A stretch of DNA of 10,801 nt from an uncultured bacterium (GCA_903914045.1 CAIWNO010000143.1:1-10801), one strand, 5' to 3'; positions 1 through 7,448 are shown, numbered from the stretch's first letter. Notes: generated by a model from the letters alone, not told the origin. Numbers and translations are program-made.

Positions 1-57
1 CAAGAACATTTGCCGTTGAAGCGCATTTCAATCGGACACGCGTCGGCGCTACCATGA
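1..57 (+). CDS. C-terminal tail of an unidentified upstream gene (partial)
   Basis: Reading from base 1 in frame 1 gives an 18-residue tail (QEHLPLKRISIGHASALP) ending at TGA 55-57. It is open from the window edge and stops 1 bp before the DUF721 start, as expected for the preceding gene of an operon. In several bacterial groups the gene just before a DUF721 gene is recF, and a short basic-hydrophobic ending would be compatible with a RecF C-terminus. Eighteen residues are too few to identify it, and frame 3 is also open here (to a TAA near base 92). The coding claim rests mainly on the tight junction with the next gene. Confidence 0.35.
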   Translation, partial: QEHLPLKRISIGHASALP

Positions 58-58
58 A

Positions 59-427
59 TTGGTGGATCCACTTGAGCAACGACTTCAGAAACTAAGCGCC
101 TGGCGCGCGTGGCGAGAGCCCGACCGATCCATCAATAAAGATGTTTCCATATTTGCCAAGCAGTTTGTACGCACGGAAAAATCCATTGGCGCGGCAAGCG
201 ACGCGTGGATGCAGCTTGCGCCGCTGGCGCTGCAAAAAGTGGCGGCGGTTGAATCTATGCGCGCTGGAACACTGACGCTGTTGGTGGAAAGTTCCGCGGC
301 CGCATTTGAAGTGGACCGCGCTCTTCGTGGTGGCCTGGAGAATGATTTAAAAAATGTTGTGGATGGATTATTGCGCATTCGCACGCGGCTTGGAAAGTTT
401 CAAGACGACTCAAAGCCGCGCGGCTAG
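59..427 (+). CDS. DUF721 / DciA-like protein
   Basis: This is a 122-aa protein resembling the DUF721 family, whose DciA members act with the replicative helicase DnaB at replication initiation in bacteria lacking DnaC. The family-like part is residues 43-112: a Trp at 50, then a strand-rich stretch GTLTLLVESSAAAFEVD (70-86) and a helix ending in LLRIRTRLG (104-112), matching the usual pattern of a G-x-L-x-V strand, a Ser/Ala turn and a C-terminal helix. Residues 1-40 are helical and charged. The start is TTG at 59 (GTG at 62 is an alternative). No ATG lies in frame after the upstream stop at 17-19, and no SD is visible, so expression may depend on coupling to the upstream gene ending at 57. 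The stop TAG overlaps the opposing thioesterase stop. A role in DNA replication is inferred from the family only. Confidence 0.62.
   Translation: MVDPLEQRLQKLSAWRAWREPDRSINKDVSIFAKQFVRTEKSIGAASDAWMQLAPLALQKVAAVESMRAGTLTLLVESSAAAFEVDRALRGGLENDLKNVVDGLLRIRTRLGKFQDDSKPRG
424..427. other. Shared palindromic CTAG stop for two convergent genes
   Basis: The self-complementary tetramer CTAG supplies TAG at 425-427 for the plus-strand DUF721 gene and TAG (complement of 424-426) for the minus-strand thioesterase gene. The two coding regions therefore overlap tail-to-tail by 4 bp, leaving no room for an intergenic terminator. Each transcript must run into the other gene's 3' end in antisense. Confidence 0.9.
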
Positions 428-813
428 TGTTGCGACGCCCCAAATAAATTCTCTGGAATCTGCCGCGCCTTGCCCTCGCGGTCAATACAGGCAAGTGTGG
501 TGGACGCGCTGCACAACAATTCATCGCCGCGAAACAATTCATAGGTGTGCTCAATCTTGACGTGGCCAACATCGGTCATGGTGGTTTCCAGACGCACTTC
601 ATCGTCATACTTGGCGGGCTTTTTGTAACTGACTTGCAGGCGAACAATGGCCAAGAATGCGCCGGCTTCTTCCATTTCACGGTAGGTTTTTCCAGTGGAG
701 CGCAGCAATTCCGTGCGCCCCATTTCAAACCAAATTGGATACACCGTGTGGTGCACCACACCCATTGGGTCGCATTCGCAATATCGCACACGCACAGTTA
801 GAGAGCCTTTCAT
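424..813 (-). CDS. YbgC/FadM-type acyl-CoA thioesterase (hotdog fold)
   Basis: This 129-aa protein has the normal length of the 4-hydroxybenzoyl-CoA thioesterase/YbgC family, which hydrolyses short- or medium-chain acyl-CoA in the cytoplasm. The N-terminal signature is clear: RYCECDPMGVVHHTVYPIWF (10-29) followed by E30 and R33, corresponding to the family pattern Y-x-x-x-D-x-x-G-V-V-x-x-x-x-Y-x-x-x-x-E. D15 is the expected catalytic Asp. The rest follows the hotdog order, with a strand/helix segment YKKPAKYDDEVRLET and a long strand pair ending in ACIDREGKARQIP. The ATG at 813 has no good SD. It lies 81 bp downstream of mnmE on the same strand, so co-transcription is plausible. In many bacteria ybgC sits with the tol-pal genes, but none are seen here. 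The substrate cannot be told from sequence. Confidence 0.85.
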   Translation of the reverse strand: MKGSLTVRVRYCECDPMGVVHHTVYPIWFEMGRTELLRSTGKTYREMEEAGAFLAIVRLQVSYKKPAKYDDEVRLETTMTDVGHVKIEHTYELFRGDELLCSASTTLACIDREGKARQIPENLFGASQH

Positions 814-894
814 GTGAGCAAGGTAGCGATTGTTTGTTCAACCCGACGCGCAATTTTTATTCAACCGCGGGATACACCGCCAACCGAATATTTT

Positions 895-2376
895 TTACTT
901 GCCCACGCAAAATCTAGAAAAGATGCGGCCAAGAATGTCGTCTGGCGTCATGCGGCCCGCAATTCCGCCAAGATTTTCCAGCGCGCTGTGCATGGCGCTG
1001 GCGACCAATTCAGGCGTTGACAAGTGGCGGCGCGTTTCATCGGCCACGGCCGCCGCAAGCGCTTGTTGTATATCAATCACTGACGCCGCCAACAGTGCGC
1101 GATGCCGTTGCGCAAGCGCCATGCCTTCGCCCGTGTTGGAAATTCCGCTGCTGGACAGCGCCGCGGAAACAGCATGGGCAAGTTCTTTCAAACCAACTTT
1201 ATTTTTTGCGCTGGTGTGAACCACATTTGTAGCGTTATTCAAATGGCTTTCGCCCCCTGCACGCGCGGCGCCGGGATCATTGCGATTGTTGGACGCGTTG
1301 TGCTGAGCGCGCGTTGACTCCGCGCCCAATAAATCACATTTGGTCACCACAATAATTTCATTCGCCGCCGCAACAGGCGCTTCACCCGCGTCCGCCGCAT
1401 GACAGCGCAAAATAAGTGTGGCGTGTTGAACGGCTTTCAATCGCGCTTCTTGACCCAGTTGATCAAGCAACACAAGTTCGTGCGCGACATCGCCCATGAA
1501 TCCGGGCGAATCAACCAACAACACTTCCGCATGGCCACCCGCAACATCAATGGTCCACGGTTCCACTAATGCGTCGCGCGTTGTGCCCGCTTGATTGGTC
1601 ACAACCGCGCGTTCTTGTTGCAACAGAGCGTTCATAAGGGCGCTCTTTCCGGCGTTTGTGTTTCCGGCAAGCACCACCCACGGCGCCGCTTCAAGTTGCT
1701 CCATGGCAATGTTGCTATTTAAAATATCGTTCAACTGCTGCAAGGCCGCGCGCAATCCCGCACACAACACCGCGGGCGAAATAGCGACCACATCTTCTTG
1801 ATCAGTGAAATCAATTCCGGCCTCCACCAACGCCAACATGTCGGCAAGCGCCTCTAACAATCGCGCGGCAATGTTTCCAAGCGTGCCCTTGCGCAACTGC
1901 TCCGCGGCGCGCAGCTCCGCGTCGGTGCGCGCGGAAATAGTGGCGGCCACGCCCTCCACTTGTTCAAGCGTTAACTTGCCGCTTAAAAATGCGCGCAAAG
2001 AATATTCACCTGGCCCGGCGCGTCGAACGTTCTTGTTGGCGCGCGCAATGTCCGTCACGATCATTTCCACAAGATGTGGATTTCCGGGCACAAGCAATTC
2101 AAATGAATCCTCACCCGTGTATGAATTTGGTCCCGGCATCACAATGACAAGCGCGGGCAATTCACCAAACGTAAAGAACAATGTTGTGCAAAATATTCCG
2201 CGACCGCGCGCCTGTTGCCCCCGTTCAATCTTGCTTAAAATGTCAAGCGCCCCGATTCCAGAAACGCGAATCACCGCGCGGGTGGATCGACCGATCGGAG
2301 TCGACACGGCCACAATCACATCATTCAGTTGCCACTGTTCATTTTGGTTTCCTGCGAAAGTTGTTGTGTTTTTCAT
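895..2376 (-). CDS. mnmE: tRNA uridine-5-carboxymethylaminomethyl(34) synthesis GTPase MnmE
   Basis: This 493-aa protein is somewhat longer than E. coli MnmE (454 aa). With MnmG, MnmE modifies wobble U34 of certain tRNAs using methylene-tetrahydrofolate and GTP-driven conformational change. The order is typical. The N-terminal folate-binding domain contains STPIGRSTRAVIRVSG, SYTGED and RAFLSGKLTLEQVEGV. A helical domain follows, with the G domain inserted: P-loop GNTNAGKS (238-245), G2 GTTRD (264-268), G3 DSPG (289-292), G4 TKCD (345-348) and SAK (389-391). The protein ends in the diagnostic C-V-G-K. Odd points are DSPG for the usual DTAG, TKCD for NKxD, loss of the usual HGG after the YTGED strand, and an Asn/Ala-rich insertion between G4 and G5 (about 350-386). 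The ATG at 2376 is preferred over the in-frame TTG at 2385, because a GAGG lies 9 nt before the ATG but directly abuts the TTG. It is downstream of yidC on the same strand, a common pairing. Confidence 0.95.
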   Translation of the reverse strand: MKNTTTFAGNQNEQWQLNDVIVAVSTPIGRSTRAVIRVSGIGALDILSKIERGQQARGRGIFCTTLFFTFGELPALVIVMPGPNSYTGEDSFELLVPGNPHLVEMIVTDIARANKNVRRAGPGEYSLRAFLSGKLTLEQVEGVAATISARTDAELRAAEQLRKGTLGNIAARLLEALADMLALVEAGIDFTDQEDVVAISPAVLCAGLRAALQQLNDILNSNIAMEQLEAAPWVVLAGNTNAGKSALMNALLQQERAVVTNQAGTTRDALVEPWTIDVAGGHAEVLLVDSPGFMGDVAHELVLLDQLGQEARLKAVQHATLILRCHAADAGEAPVAAANEIIVVTKCDLLGAESTRAQHNASNNRNDPGAARAGGESHLNNATNVVHTSAKNKVGLKELAHAVSAALSSSGISNTGEGMALAQRHRALLAASVIDIQQALAAAVADETRRHLSTPELVASAMHSALENLGGIAGRMTPDDILGRIFSRFCVGK

Positions 2377-2504
2377 ACAAGTCAACCTCGTACTTCAACG
2401 GTGAATTTGCGCTGGACACCCGCTCAACATACGCCGCCCACTCGCTGGGTCAACACACAACTTGTGTCTGCCAACAACACCATGCCCACGCCATACCGCG
2501 CAAC
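2377..2504 (-). other. yidC-mnmE intergenic gap
   Basis: There are 128 bp between the yidC stop and the mnmE start. It contains the mnmE SD and two tiny inverted repeats (CCCA/TGGG around 2438-2450, and ACACAA/TTGTGT around 2455-2467), neither shaped like an intrinsic terminator. No convincing promoter or small ORF is visible. In many bacteria a jag/khpB gene sits between yidC and mnmE, and there is no room for one here. Confidence 0.5.
2386..2389 (-). promoter_or_regulatory. Ribosome binding site deciding the mnmE start
   Basis: GAGG on the minus strand lies 9 nt before the ATG at 2376. It touches the upstream in-frame TTG at 2385, leaving no spacing for that codon, so the shorter 493-aa form is favoured. 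Confidence 0.55.
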
Positions 2505-4742
2505 TCACTCGCGATCTTTGAATTTCTTTTGTGGTTCACGCTTGCTGCGCGCGCGCTCCATGGCCTTCTCATAGAAGCGCCCAATGCGATCCTGCTTGGC
2601 TGGATCGCGCGGCTTGGGCGTGAAATCCATCTTGTCCATTTGCGCGCGAATGCGTCGGCCTTCAAAAATTCCAATCGTGGTGCTGGTCATGATGTACAAC
2701 GTCAAGCCGCACGGCGCGTTGTACAGCATGACTGGAAACAACACCACCGTCATCCACTTCATCATCTTTTGTTGCTGCAATTGCTCCGCGGTCATGGACG
2801 CGTTTGGCGGCGGCGTCATGTATTTCTGTTGCAGGAAGAAAAGTCCACCCATTAAAATTGGAATGAGATTGATGGACGAAAATTCAAATGGCCACTTGAT
2901 CAGCGGCGTTGAGAAGCGAATGAAATGATCAGCGGAACTGAGATCGCCCAAAAATTGCCAGCCACCAAAATTCTGAAACACGCCAAAGAAAGCTGGTTGC
3001 TGCCGCAGCGCGAACGCAAAATACAACACGGCGTACAGCGCGATCCAAATTGGTGTCTGCAAGAATGTCGGCAACATTCCGCCCACGCAACCCACGGGAT
3101 TGATTCCCTTCTCGCGATACAAACGCATTTGCTCGGCCTGTAATTTTTTAGTGTCACCGGGGTAGCGCTTCTGCAACGCTTCAAGTTCCGGCTTAATCGA
3201 AGCCATTCCGCGCGTCACCTTGGTCATTGAAATCTGGCTGCGCTTGGTGATGGGGTGCAGAAAGAATCGCACCACCATGACCAACACCATAATGGCGATG
3301 GCCCAATCAAACACAACATAGTCATGCAGGAACGTGAGCATGATCACGATCAAGTCAGCAAGCCAGCTGAATGTGCAGAAACTGCAGCAGCCGCCCATGA
3401 GATATTCAATCAGACCATCCATGCGCAACGCTTGGTATGGCTCCGTAACACCGAGCACTTTGGGACTGAGTGGTCCCGCGTAAATACCCATGTCAAAGCG
3501 CGCCGTTGCGCCGGCCGCCAACTGTGTTTGCGTGCTGTGAAGTTCACACACCACTGTTTGAATTGTGCCGGGGTCGGCAAGCGCGAACACGCTTTCCACC
3601 GCGCTCATATTTTTTGAGTTGTCTTGTGGTGGCGCAAACGGCGCGTGCACGGCAAGCGCAAAGTATCGATTGGTTGTGCCGTACCAACTCAGTTCAAACC
3701 CCTGCGCCATTTGATCTGGCTGCGGCCACAGTTGCGGCGTTCCAGCAGTAATTTTTTTCAACGCTTCCGAGCGCTCAAACTTTGCGCCGTGCACCACCAC
3801 ATTGGCGCGGCTTGGATCGCGCTGGGCGTTGTACAAGTAGCCAAACTGAAAACGGCGAATGTCCATCATGCCGCTTTGATCCACTGACAAATCGCCGGGA
3901 CCATATTGAATCCAGCGAATTGAGTGCGCGTCTGGCGAAACATTTTGCACTGTTTGCCGCAAATTGAGGTCGTAAGAATTTTCTGCCAACGTGAATTGCC
4001 GCGTAACGCGCAATAATACGTTTCCATTTTCGCCAACCACTTCGGTTTCAAACACGCCGGGAGATCGCTCAGCCCACACTGGTCCATACAAACTTGCGGT
4101 GCTTCCATCTATCTCCACGCCGCGCGCGCTAAACAGCGGCACTTGATAGCCCTGCAATGTTTGAACGGTTTGCAATTCATATCGATGGGAACCGTCGGGC
4201 AAAGCGGGTAACACGGTTTCACCGCGGGCAAGCGCTACTTGATATCGGCGCGACTCCTGCGCGGACACCGCGTCGTTCCAAAAGTCGCTGAAAATAATTC
4301 GTGAAAATCCAGCGCTGATTGGTGAGAACTGAATTTGAAATTTGAATTTTGTTGGATCAAGCGAACCCAACAACACTGGATTTGTTGGAGCAGTGGTTCC
4401 CGATGGCAACCGCACCGTAAACTTTTGGGTTGTAACCGCGGTTGTCGCTGCGGTTGCCGTAGCGTCGGAAACATTGCTAGCCGTTGAGCTGGAAGAGACC
4501 GCGTTATTTGTGTTTGTTGTCGCGGCGCCAGCGCTTGCGTTGGCGACACGAGACGTGGTCGATGTTGCCGCCAAGGAACCAGCCGTATCTTTAGATACCT
4601 GCGCGGCCACTGGTGACACAGGATCAATGCCGCCATTTTTCTTAGCGCCTGGTCCCCAAATAGCCGTCGCAATGACGCCCGCCGTCGCTAAAAATGCTGC
4701 AATTGTGATTGGCCAGCGTGATTTTTTTCTTGGCTCGCTCAA
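2505..4742 (-). CDS. yidC: Membrane protein insertase YidC (long form)
   Basis: This 745-aa protein is about 200 aa longer than E. coli YidC. YidC inserts inner-membrane proteins alone or with SecYEG. Residues 1-10 are basic and 11-30 form the first membrane helix. Residues 41-105 are a Ser/Thr/Ala/Asn-rich linker, and about 106-440 resemble the periplasmic P1 beta domain. The conserved five-helix core follows, including VVRFFLHPITKRS with R492 as the expected essential groove Arg. Next come the cytoplasmic hairpin (500-547), INPVGCVGGMLPTFLQTPIW (547-566) and further helices at about 625-640 and 664-690. The tail 696-745 carries 18 Lys/Arg. Odd points are the long low-complexity linker and three Cys (452, 453, 456) just before the second core helix. 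The start is TTG at 4742 with AGAAGGG 9 nt upstream. It begins 3 nt after the phosphoesterase stop, suggesting translational coupling. Confidence 0.96.
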   Translation of the reverse strand: MSEPRKKSRWPITIAAFLATAGVIATAIWGPGAKKNGGIDPVSPVAAQVSKDTAGSLAATSTTSRVANASAGAATTNTNNAVSSSSTASNVSDATATAATTAVTTQKFTVRLPSGTTAPTNPVLLGSLDPTKFKFQIQFSPISAGFSRIIFSDFWNDAVSAQESRRYQVALARGETVLPALPDGSHRYELQTVQTLQGYQVPLFSARGVEIDGSTASLYGPVWAERSPGVFETEVVGENGNVLLRVTRQFTLAENSYDLNLRQTVQNVSPDAHSIRWIQYGPGDLSVDQSGMMDIRRFQFGYLYNAQRDPSRANVVVHGAKFERSEALKKITAGTPQLWPQPDQMAQGFELSWYGTTNRYFALAVHAPFAPPQDNSKNMSAVESVFALADPGTIQTVVCELHSTQTQLAAGATARFDMGIYAGPLSPKVLGVTEPYQALRMDGLIEYLMGGCCSFCTFSWLADLIVIMLTFLHDYVVFDWAIAIMVLVMVVRFFLHPITKRSQISMTKVTRGMASIKPELEALQKRYPGDTKKLQAEQMRLYREKGINPVGCVGGMLPTFLQTPIWIALYAVLYFAFALRQQPAFFGVFQNFGGWQFLGDLSSADHFIRFSTPLIKWPFEFSSINLIPILMGGLFFLQQKYMTPPPNASMTAEQLQQQKMMKWMTVVLFPVMLYNAPCGLTLYIMTSTTIGIFEGRRIRAQMDKMDFTPKPRDPAKQDRIGRFYEKAMERARSKREPQKKFKDRE

Positions 4743-4745
4743 ATT

Positions 4746-5525
4746 TCAACACCCTTCTAACAATCGATCGCCCAACCAATTTGAAAGCGCGTCAATGGCA
4801 TGTATTTTATCAACCACTGGTTGAATTGGGTATTCAATCCTGTAAAAGTGAACACACTCGGGCGTGTTTTCATCCTTCATTTCCAATATTGAATATGAGG
4901 CAAGCGGAATGCGATCTCGCGGTTGTCCAACCGATCCCGGATTCACAATCACTTTTTGGCCACGAACAAATTGATACACAGAATTAAATTCAACTGGTTT
5001 TAAAAATTCATTATCGCTTGTGAAAATTCCAGGGACATGCGTATGTCCAACCAAACATATGTTTTCAAAGCGTTCAAAAATGGCGTTTATTTTTAACGGC
5101 GCGCCGTGCGCATCTTCTGGAAAAATATATTCATTGATTGGACGACGCGGCGAACCGTGCACGCATAAAAATGAACCCATTGACACGCGAACTCGTAGCT
5201 TGCCAAGAAACTCCCATCGCTTGGTCGCGCCCTCGCGATCGCGCTTGGATTCATTTTCAAATTGTTCGCGGGTCCAATAGGCGGCCTCTTCGGCGGCCTT
5301 GTTGAAATTGGTGGGTTCATAAATCACTGCAAAGTCATGATTGCCCATTAAACTCCACTTGCACCTGCTGGCCACTAGGTCAACGCACGCAACCGGATCT
5401 GGTCCGTAGCCAATAATGTCTCCAAGGGAAATAATTCCATCAACACCCTTGCTGTCAATATCCGCAAGCACTGTTTGCAGTGCCTCAAGATTGCCGTGAA
5501 TATCGCTAATGATTGCTATTCGCAT
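4746..5525 (-). CDS. Calcineurin-like metallophosphoesterase
   Basis: This 259-aa protein has the full dinuclear-metal site of the calcineurin-like phosphoesterases: SDIHGN (7-12; D8, H10), GDIIGYGP (35-42; D36), GNHD (61-64), CVHGS with H123, and GHTH (160-163), followed by NPGSVGQPRD (195-204). The GDxxGYGP and NPGSVGQPRD segments place it in the YfcE/MJ0936-like Metallophos_2 branch, whose members cleave phosphodiesters or, in ApaH-like relatives, dinucleoside polyphosphates. There is no signal peptide or membrane helix, so it should be cytoplasmic. The ATG at 5525 begins exactly at the conserved first beta strand (MRIAIISDIHGN), with a weak GGA upstream. It is probably the first gene of the unit reading into yidC, 3 nt downstream. 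The physiological substrate cannot be told from sequence. Confidence 0.92.
   Translation of the reverse strand: MRIAIISDIHGNLEALQTVLADIDSKGVDGIISLGDIIGYGPDPVACVDLVASRCKWSLMGNHDFAVIYEPTNFNKAAEEAAYWTREQFENESKRDREGATKRWEFLGKLRVRVSMGSFLCVHGSPRRPINEYIFPEDAHGAPLKINAIFERFENICLVGHTHVPGIFTSDNEFLKPVEFNSVYQFVRGQKVIVNPGSVGQPRDRIPLASYSILEMKDENTPECVHFYRIEYPIQPVVDKIHAIDALSNWLGDRLLEGC
4752..4758 (-). promoter_or_regulatory. Ribosome binding site for the TTG start of yidC
   Basis: AGAAGGG on the minus strand lies inside the last codons of the phosphoesterase gene, 9 nt before TTG at 4742. It supports the non-ATG start and implies that ribosomes finishing the upstream gene can reinitiate here. Confidence 0.55.
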
Positions 5526-5545
5526 ATGGTTTCCAAGGGGATCGA

Positions 5546-5574
5546 ATGTTAGGGCTTGGGTGCAAATGCGTCAA
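5546..5574 (-). promoter_or_regulatory. Candidate sigma70-type promoter for phosphoesterase-yidC-mnmE
   Basis: On the minus strand TTGACG (complement of 5569-5574) matches the -35 consensus at 5 of 6 positions. After exactly 17 nt comes TAACAT (complement of 5546-5551), which matches the -10 consensus at 4 of 6. The expected transcription start would be near 5539, giving a leader of about 14 nt before the ATG at 5525. It lies in the 92-bp gap after the kinase gene. Such matches occur by chance, so this is a candidate only. Confidence 0.35.
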
Positions 5575-5617
5575 AAACACTTTCTATTTTATGCGATTTG
5601 CCGCGGAAATAGTGACA

Positions 5618-7396
5618 TTAGGATTTGTCCGCCCTGGACTGAGCCATTTTTTTCACGGTTTGAATGAGCACGTCTCGCTCAATTGGCTTGGTTACATAAT
5701 CATCGCAACCCGCCTGCGTGCAACGCTCGCGGTCGCCCCGCATGGCGTGCGCAGTAATTGCCACAATAGGTCCGCGCCAGCCAAGTTCTCGCAACTTGGC
5801 GGTCGCTTCGTATCCATCCATTATTGGCATTTGCATGTCCATTAAAATAACCTCGGGCGCGTGCGATTGTCGTTGCGCGGCAATCGCTAATTCAACGGCC
5901 TCGCGTCCGTTGTTGGCCACAATCACCTTCATGCCCGCGCGCGAAAGGTGGTGAACAATTAATCGCTGATTATCCTCGCCATCCTCCGCCAAAAGCACCG
6001 TGATTTGCGTGGCTGGCAAGATTTGATTGTTGGTGGAATCTGTAATTTTTAATTTTGATTCCGCATTCTCGTGTGGTTGTTTAGGCAACACGGAAACCAT
6101 GTCATTCATGCTTGCGTTTCCAATTCCAACCTCAACCGTGAACACGCTTCCAAGACCAACCTCGCTGCTACTTGTAATGTCGCCACCAAGCATGCGCGAC
6201 AAACGCCTGCTAATAGTTAACCCAAGACCGGTTCCACCAAATCGGCGCGTAGTTGAAATGTCCGCCTGCGTGAATGGATGAAACAATTTATTTCTTTGCG
6301 CGTCGTCAATTCCAATTCCTGTGTCCAACACCTGCACCCGAAGGCGAATTGCGGCCGGCGGTGTGTCGCTTATGTCTTGATCAACGCGGGGTTCTGGCTC
6401 ATCTTGAGTCACATCCACCACAACTTTCACGCCGCCATGCTCCGTGAACTTAATCGCGTTGCCAATGAGGTTGCTCAGAATTTGCCGCAGCCGCGTTGGA
6501 TCTGTTTCAATAATGTGTGGAACGGGTGACTTTAATTCCACAAATAATCCCAAGCCTCTTTCCAGCGCCAACAACTGTGTCGACTCAACAACATCTTGAA
6601 TAATATTTAATGGCGCGCACGGAATACTTTCAACACCCATTCCACCAGCCTCAATTTTTGAAAGGTCCAAAATGTCGTTGATAATGGTGAGAAGATGGGC
6701 GCCATTTCTTTGAATGGCGCTGGCTGCAAACGCTCGATCCTTGAGGTCCACTTGCTCCTCTGAAAGAAGATCGATAAATCCAAGTATGGAGGTCATGGGC
6801 GTGCGAATTTCATGGCTCATGTTGGCCAAGAACATGCTTTTTGAAAGCGTGGCCGCCTCCGCGGAAGAACGTGCTGCTTGCAGCGCCTGATTTTGCGCCA
6901 CCAAATCCGCGCGCGCTTTTTCAAGTTCGCGCGAACTTTTACTTTGATCCTGCAGCGCGGCAACAAGTTGATCGCTGGTCGTGGCCGCCAAACGGTCCCG
7001 CGCCGCGGAAAGCGGCCACTCTGTAAGCGTTCCGGTCATCACGTTTGTTTGACCATCCACCTGAATGGTGCCGCCGCGCGCGCGCATCCATCGCCACGTT
7101 CCCTCTTTGGTGCGCACTTTAAATTCCAAATCAAGCGCGGACTTTCCGTCCAAATGCATCGCAACCGCGTGATGCACTCGACCCACGTCGTCCGAGTGAA
7201 TATGGGTGGCAAAACTTTCAAAGCGGTCAGGAAATTCATCGCCCTTAAATCCTAAAAGTTTTTTAAAAGTGTCCGAATACCACGCAGAGCCGTCCAACAA
7301 ATTCCAACGCCACACGCCGTGACCAGCGGCCTCCATGGCCACGGCCAATCGATCTTGTTGATCGGATGCTTGCGAGTTGTTTGGTTTTTCGCTCAT
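5618..7396 (-). CDS. Soluble PAS-domain hybrid histidine kinase with C-terminal receiver
   Basis: This 592-aa two-component kinase starts with a PAS fold (about 17-125; VWRWNLLDGSAWYSD, then KVRTKEGTWRWMRARG). A charged coiled-coil linker follows (about 130-185). The HisKA domain has SHEIRTPM (phospho-acceptor H195). The HATPase domain has N-box NLIGNAIKFT (309-318), G1 DTGIGI (358-363) and G2 GGTGLGL (387-393). The receiver domain is about 465-585, with acidic pair E471/D472, phospho-acceptor D520 in MDMQMPIMDG, and K570 in TKPI. All catalytic residues are present. No membrane helix is seen, so it senses a cytoplasmic signal. It has no HPt domain, and no response regulator gene lies beside it, so its phosphorelay partner is elsewhere. 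The ATG at 7396 has AGAGGCGGAG ending 4 nt upstream. It is divergent from lpd and 92 bp before the phosphoesterase. The signal is unknown. Confidence 0.95.
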   Translation of the reverse strand: MSEKPNNSQASDQQDRLAVAMEAAGHGVWRWNLLDGSAWYSDTFKKLLGFKGDEFPDRFESFATHIHSDDVGRVHHAVAMHLDGKSALDLEFKVRTKEGTWRWMRARGGTIQVDGQTNVMTGTLTEWPLSAARDRLAATTSDQLVAALQDQSKSSRELEKARADLVAQNQALQAARSSAEAATLSKSMFLANMSHEIRTPMTSILGFIDLLSEEQVDLKDRAFAASAIQRNGAHLLTIINDILDLSKIEAGGMGVESIPCAPLNIIQDVVESTQLLALERGLGLFVELKSPVPHIIETDPTRLRQILSNLIGNAIKFTEHGGVKVVVDVTQDEPEPRVDQDISDTPPAAIRLRVQVLDTGIGIDDAQRNKLFHPFTQADISTTRRFGGTGLGLTISRRLSRMLGGDITSSSEVGLGSVFTVEVGIGNASMNDMVSVLPKQPHENAESKLKITDSTNNQILPATQITVLLAEDGEDNQRLIVHHLSRAGMKVIVANNGREAVELAIAAQRQSHAPEVILMDMQMPIMDGYEATAKLRELGWRGPIVAITAHAMRGDRERCTQAGCDDYVTKPIERDVLIQTVKKMAQSRADKS

Positions 7397-7434
7397 TCAT
7401 CTCCGCCTCTCGTTATGCAGGGCTGTTTGGAAAC

Positions 7435-7448
7435 TATTTTATAAAATA
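7435..7448. repeat. 14-bp perfect AT-only palindrome in a divergent intergenic region
   Basis: TATTTTATAAAATA reads the same on both strands. It sits 39 bp upstream of the kinase start and 118 bp upstream of the preferred lpd start. An AT-only palindrome between divergent genes could be a melting region, overlapping -10 elements (it contains TATAAA and TAAAAT on both strands) or a regulator site. I could not pair it with a convincing -35 at standard spacing on either strand. The rest of the gap, 7397-7566, shows only the ribosome binding sites. Confidence 0.45.

Noticed and set aside
814..894. GCGG/CCGC inverted repeat between mnmE and the thioesterase gene as a terminator
   Set aside because: Only 4 bp of stem and no U-run after it. 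It is too weak to call.
350..2090. Near matches to DnaA boxes (TGTGGAT at about 358 and about 2075), hinting at an origin
   Set aside because: They are isolated, imperfect in the last two bases and inside coding regions. There is no cluster and no AT-rich unwinding region beside them, so no origin is called.
1805..2404. Plus-strand open frame of 199 codons opposite mnmE
   Set aside because: It is antisense to the well-supported mnmE, is Ser/Arg/Pro-rich and shows no domain, so it is a shadow frame.
5526..5617. GCAAAT/ATTTGC hairpin between the kinase and phosphoesterase genes
   Set aside because: The 6-bp stem has a loop of more than 20 nt and does not extend, so it is probably chance. It overlaps the promoter candidate instead.
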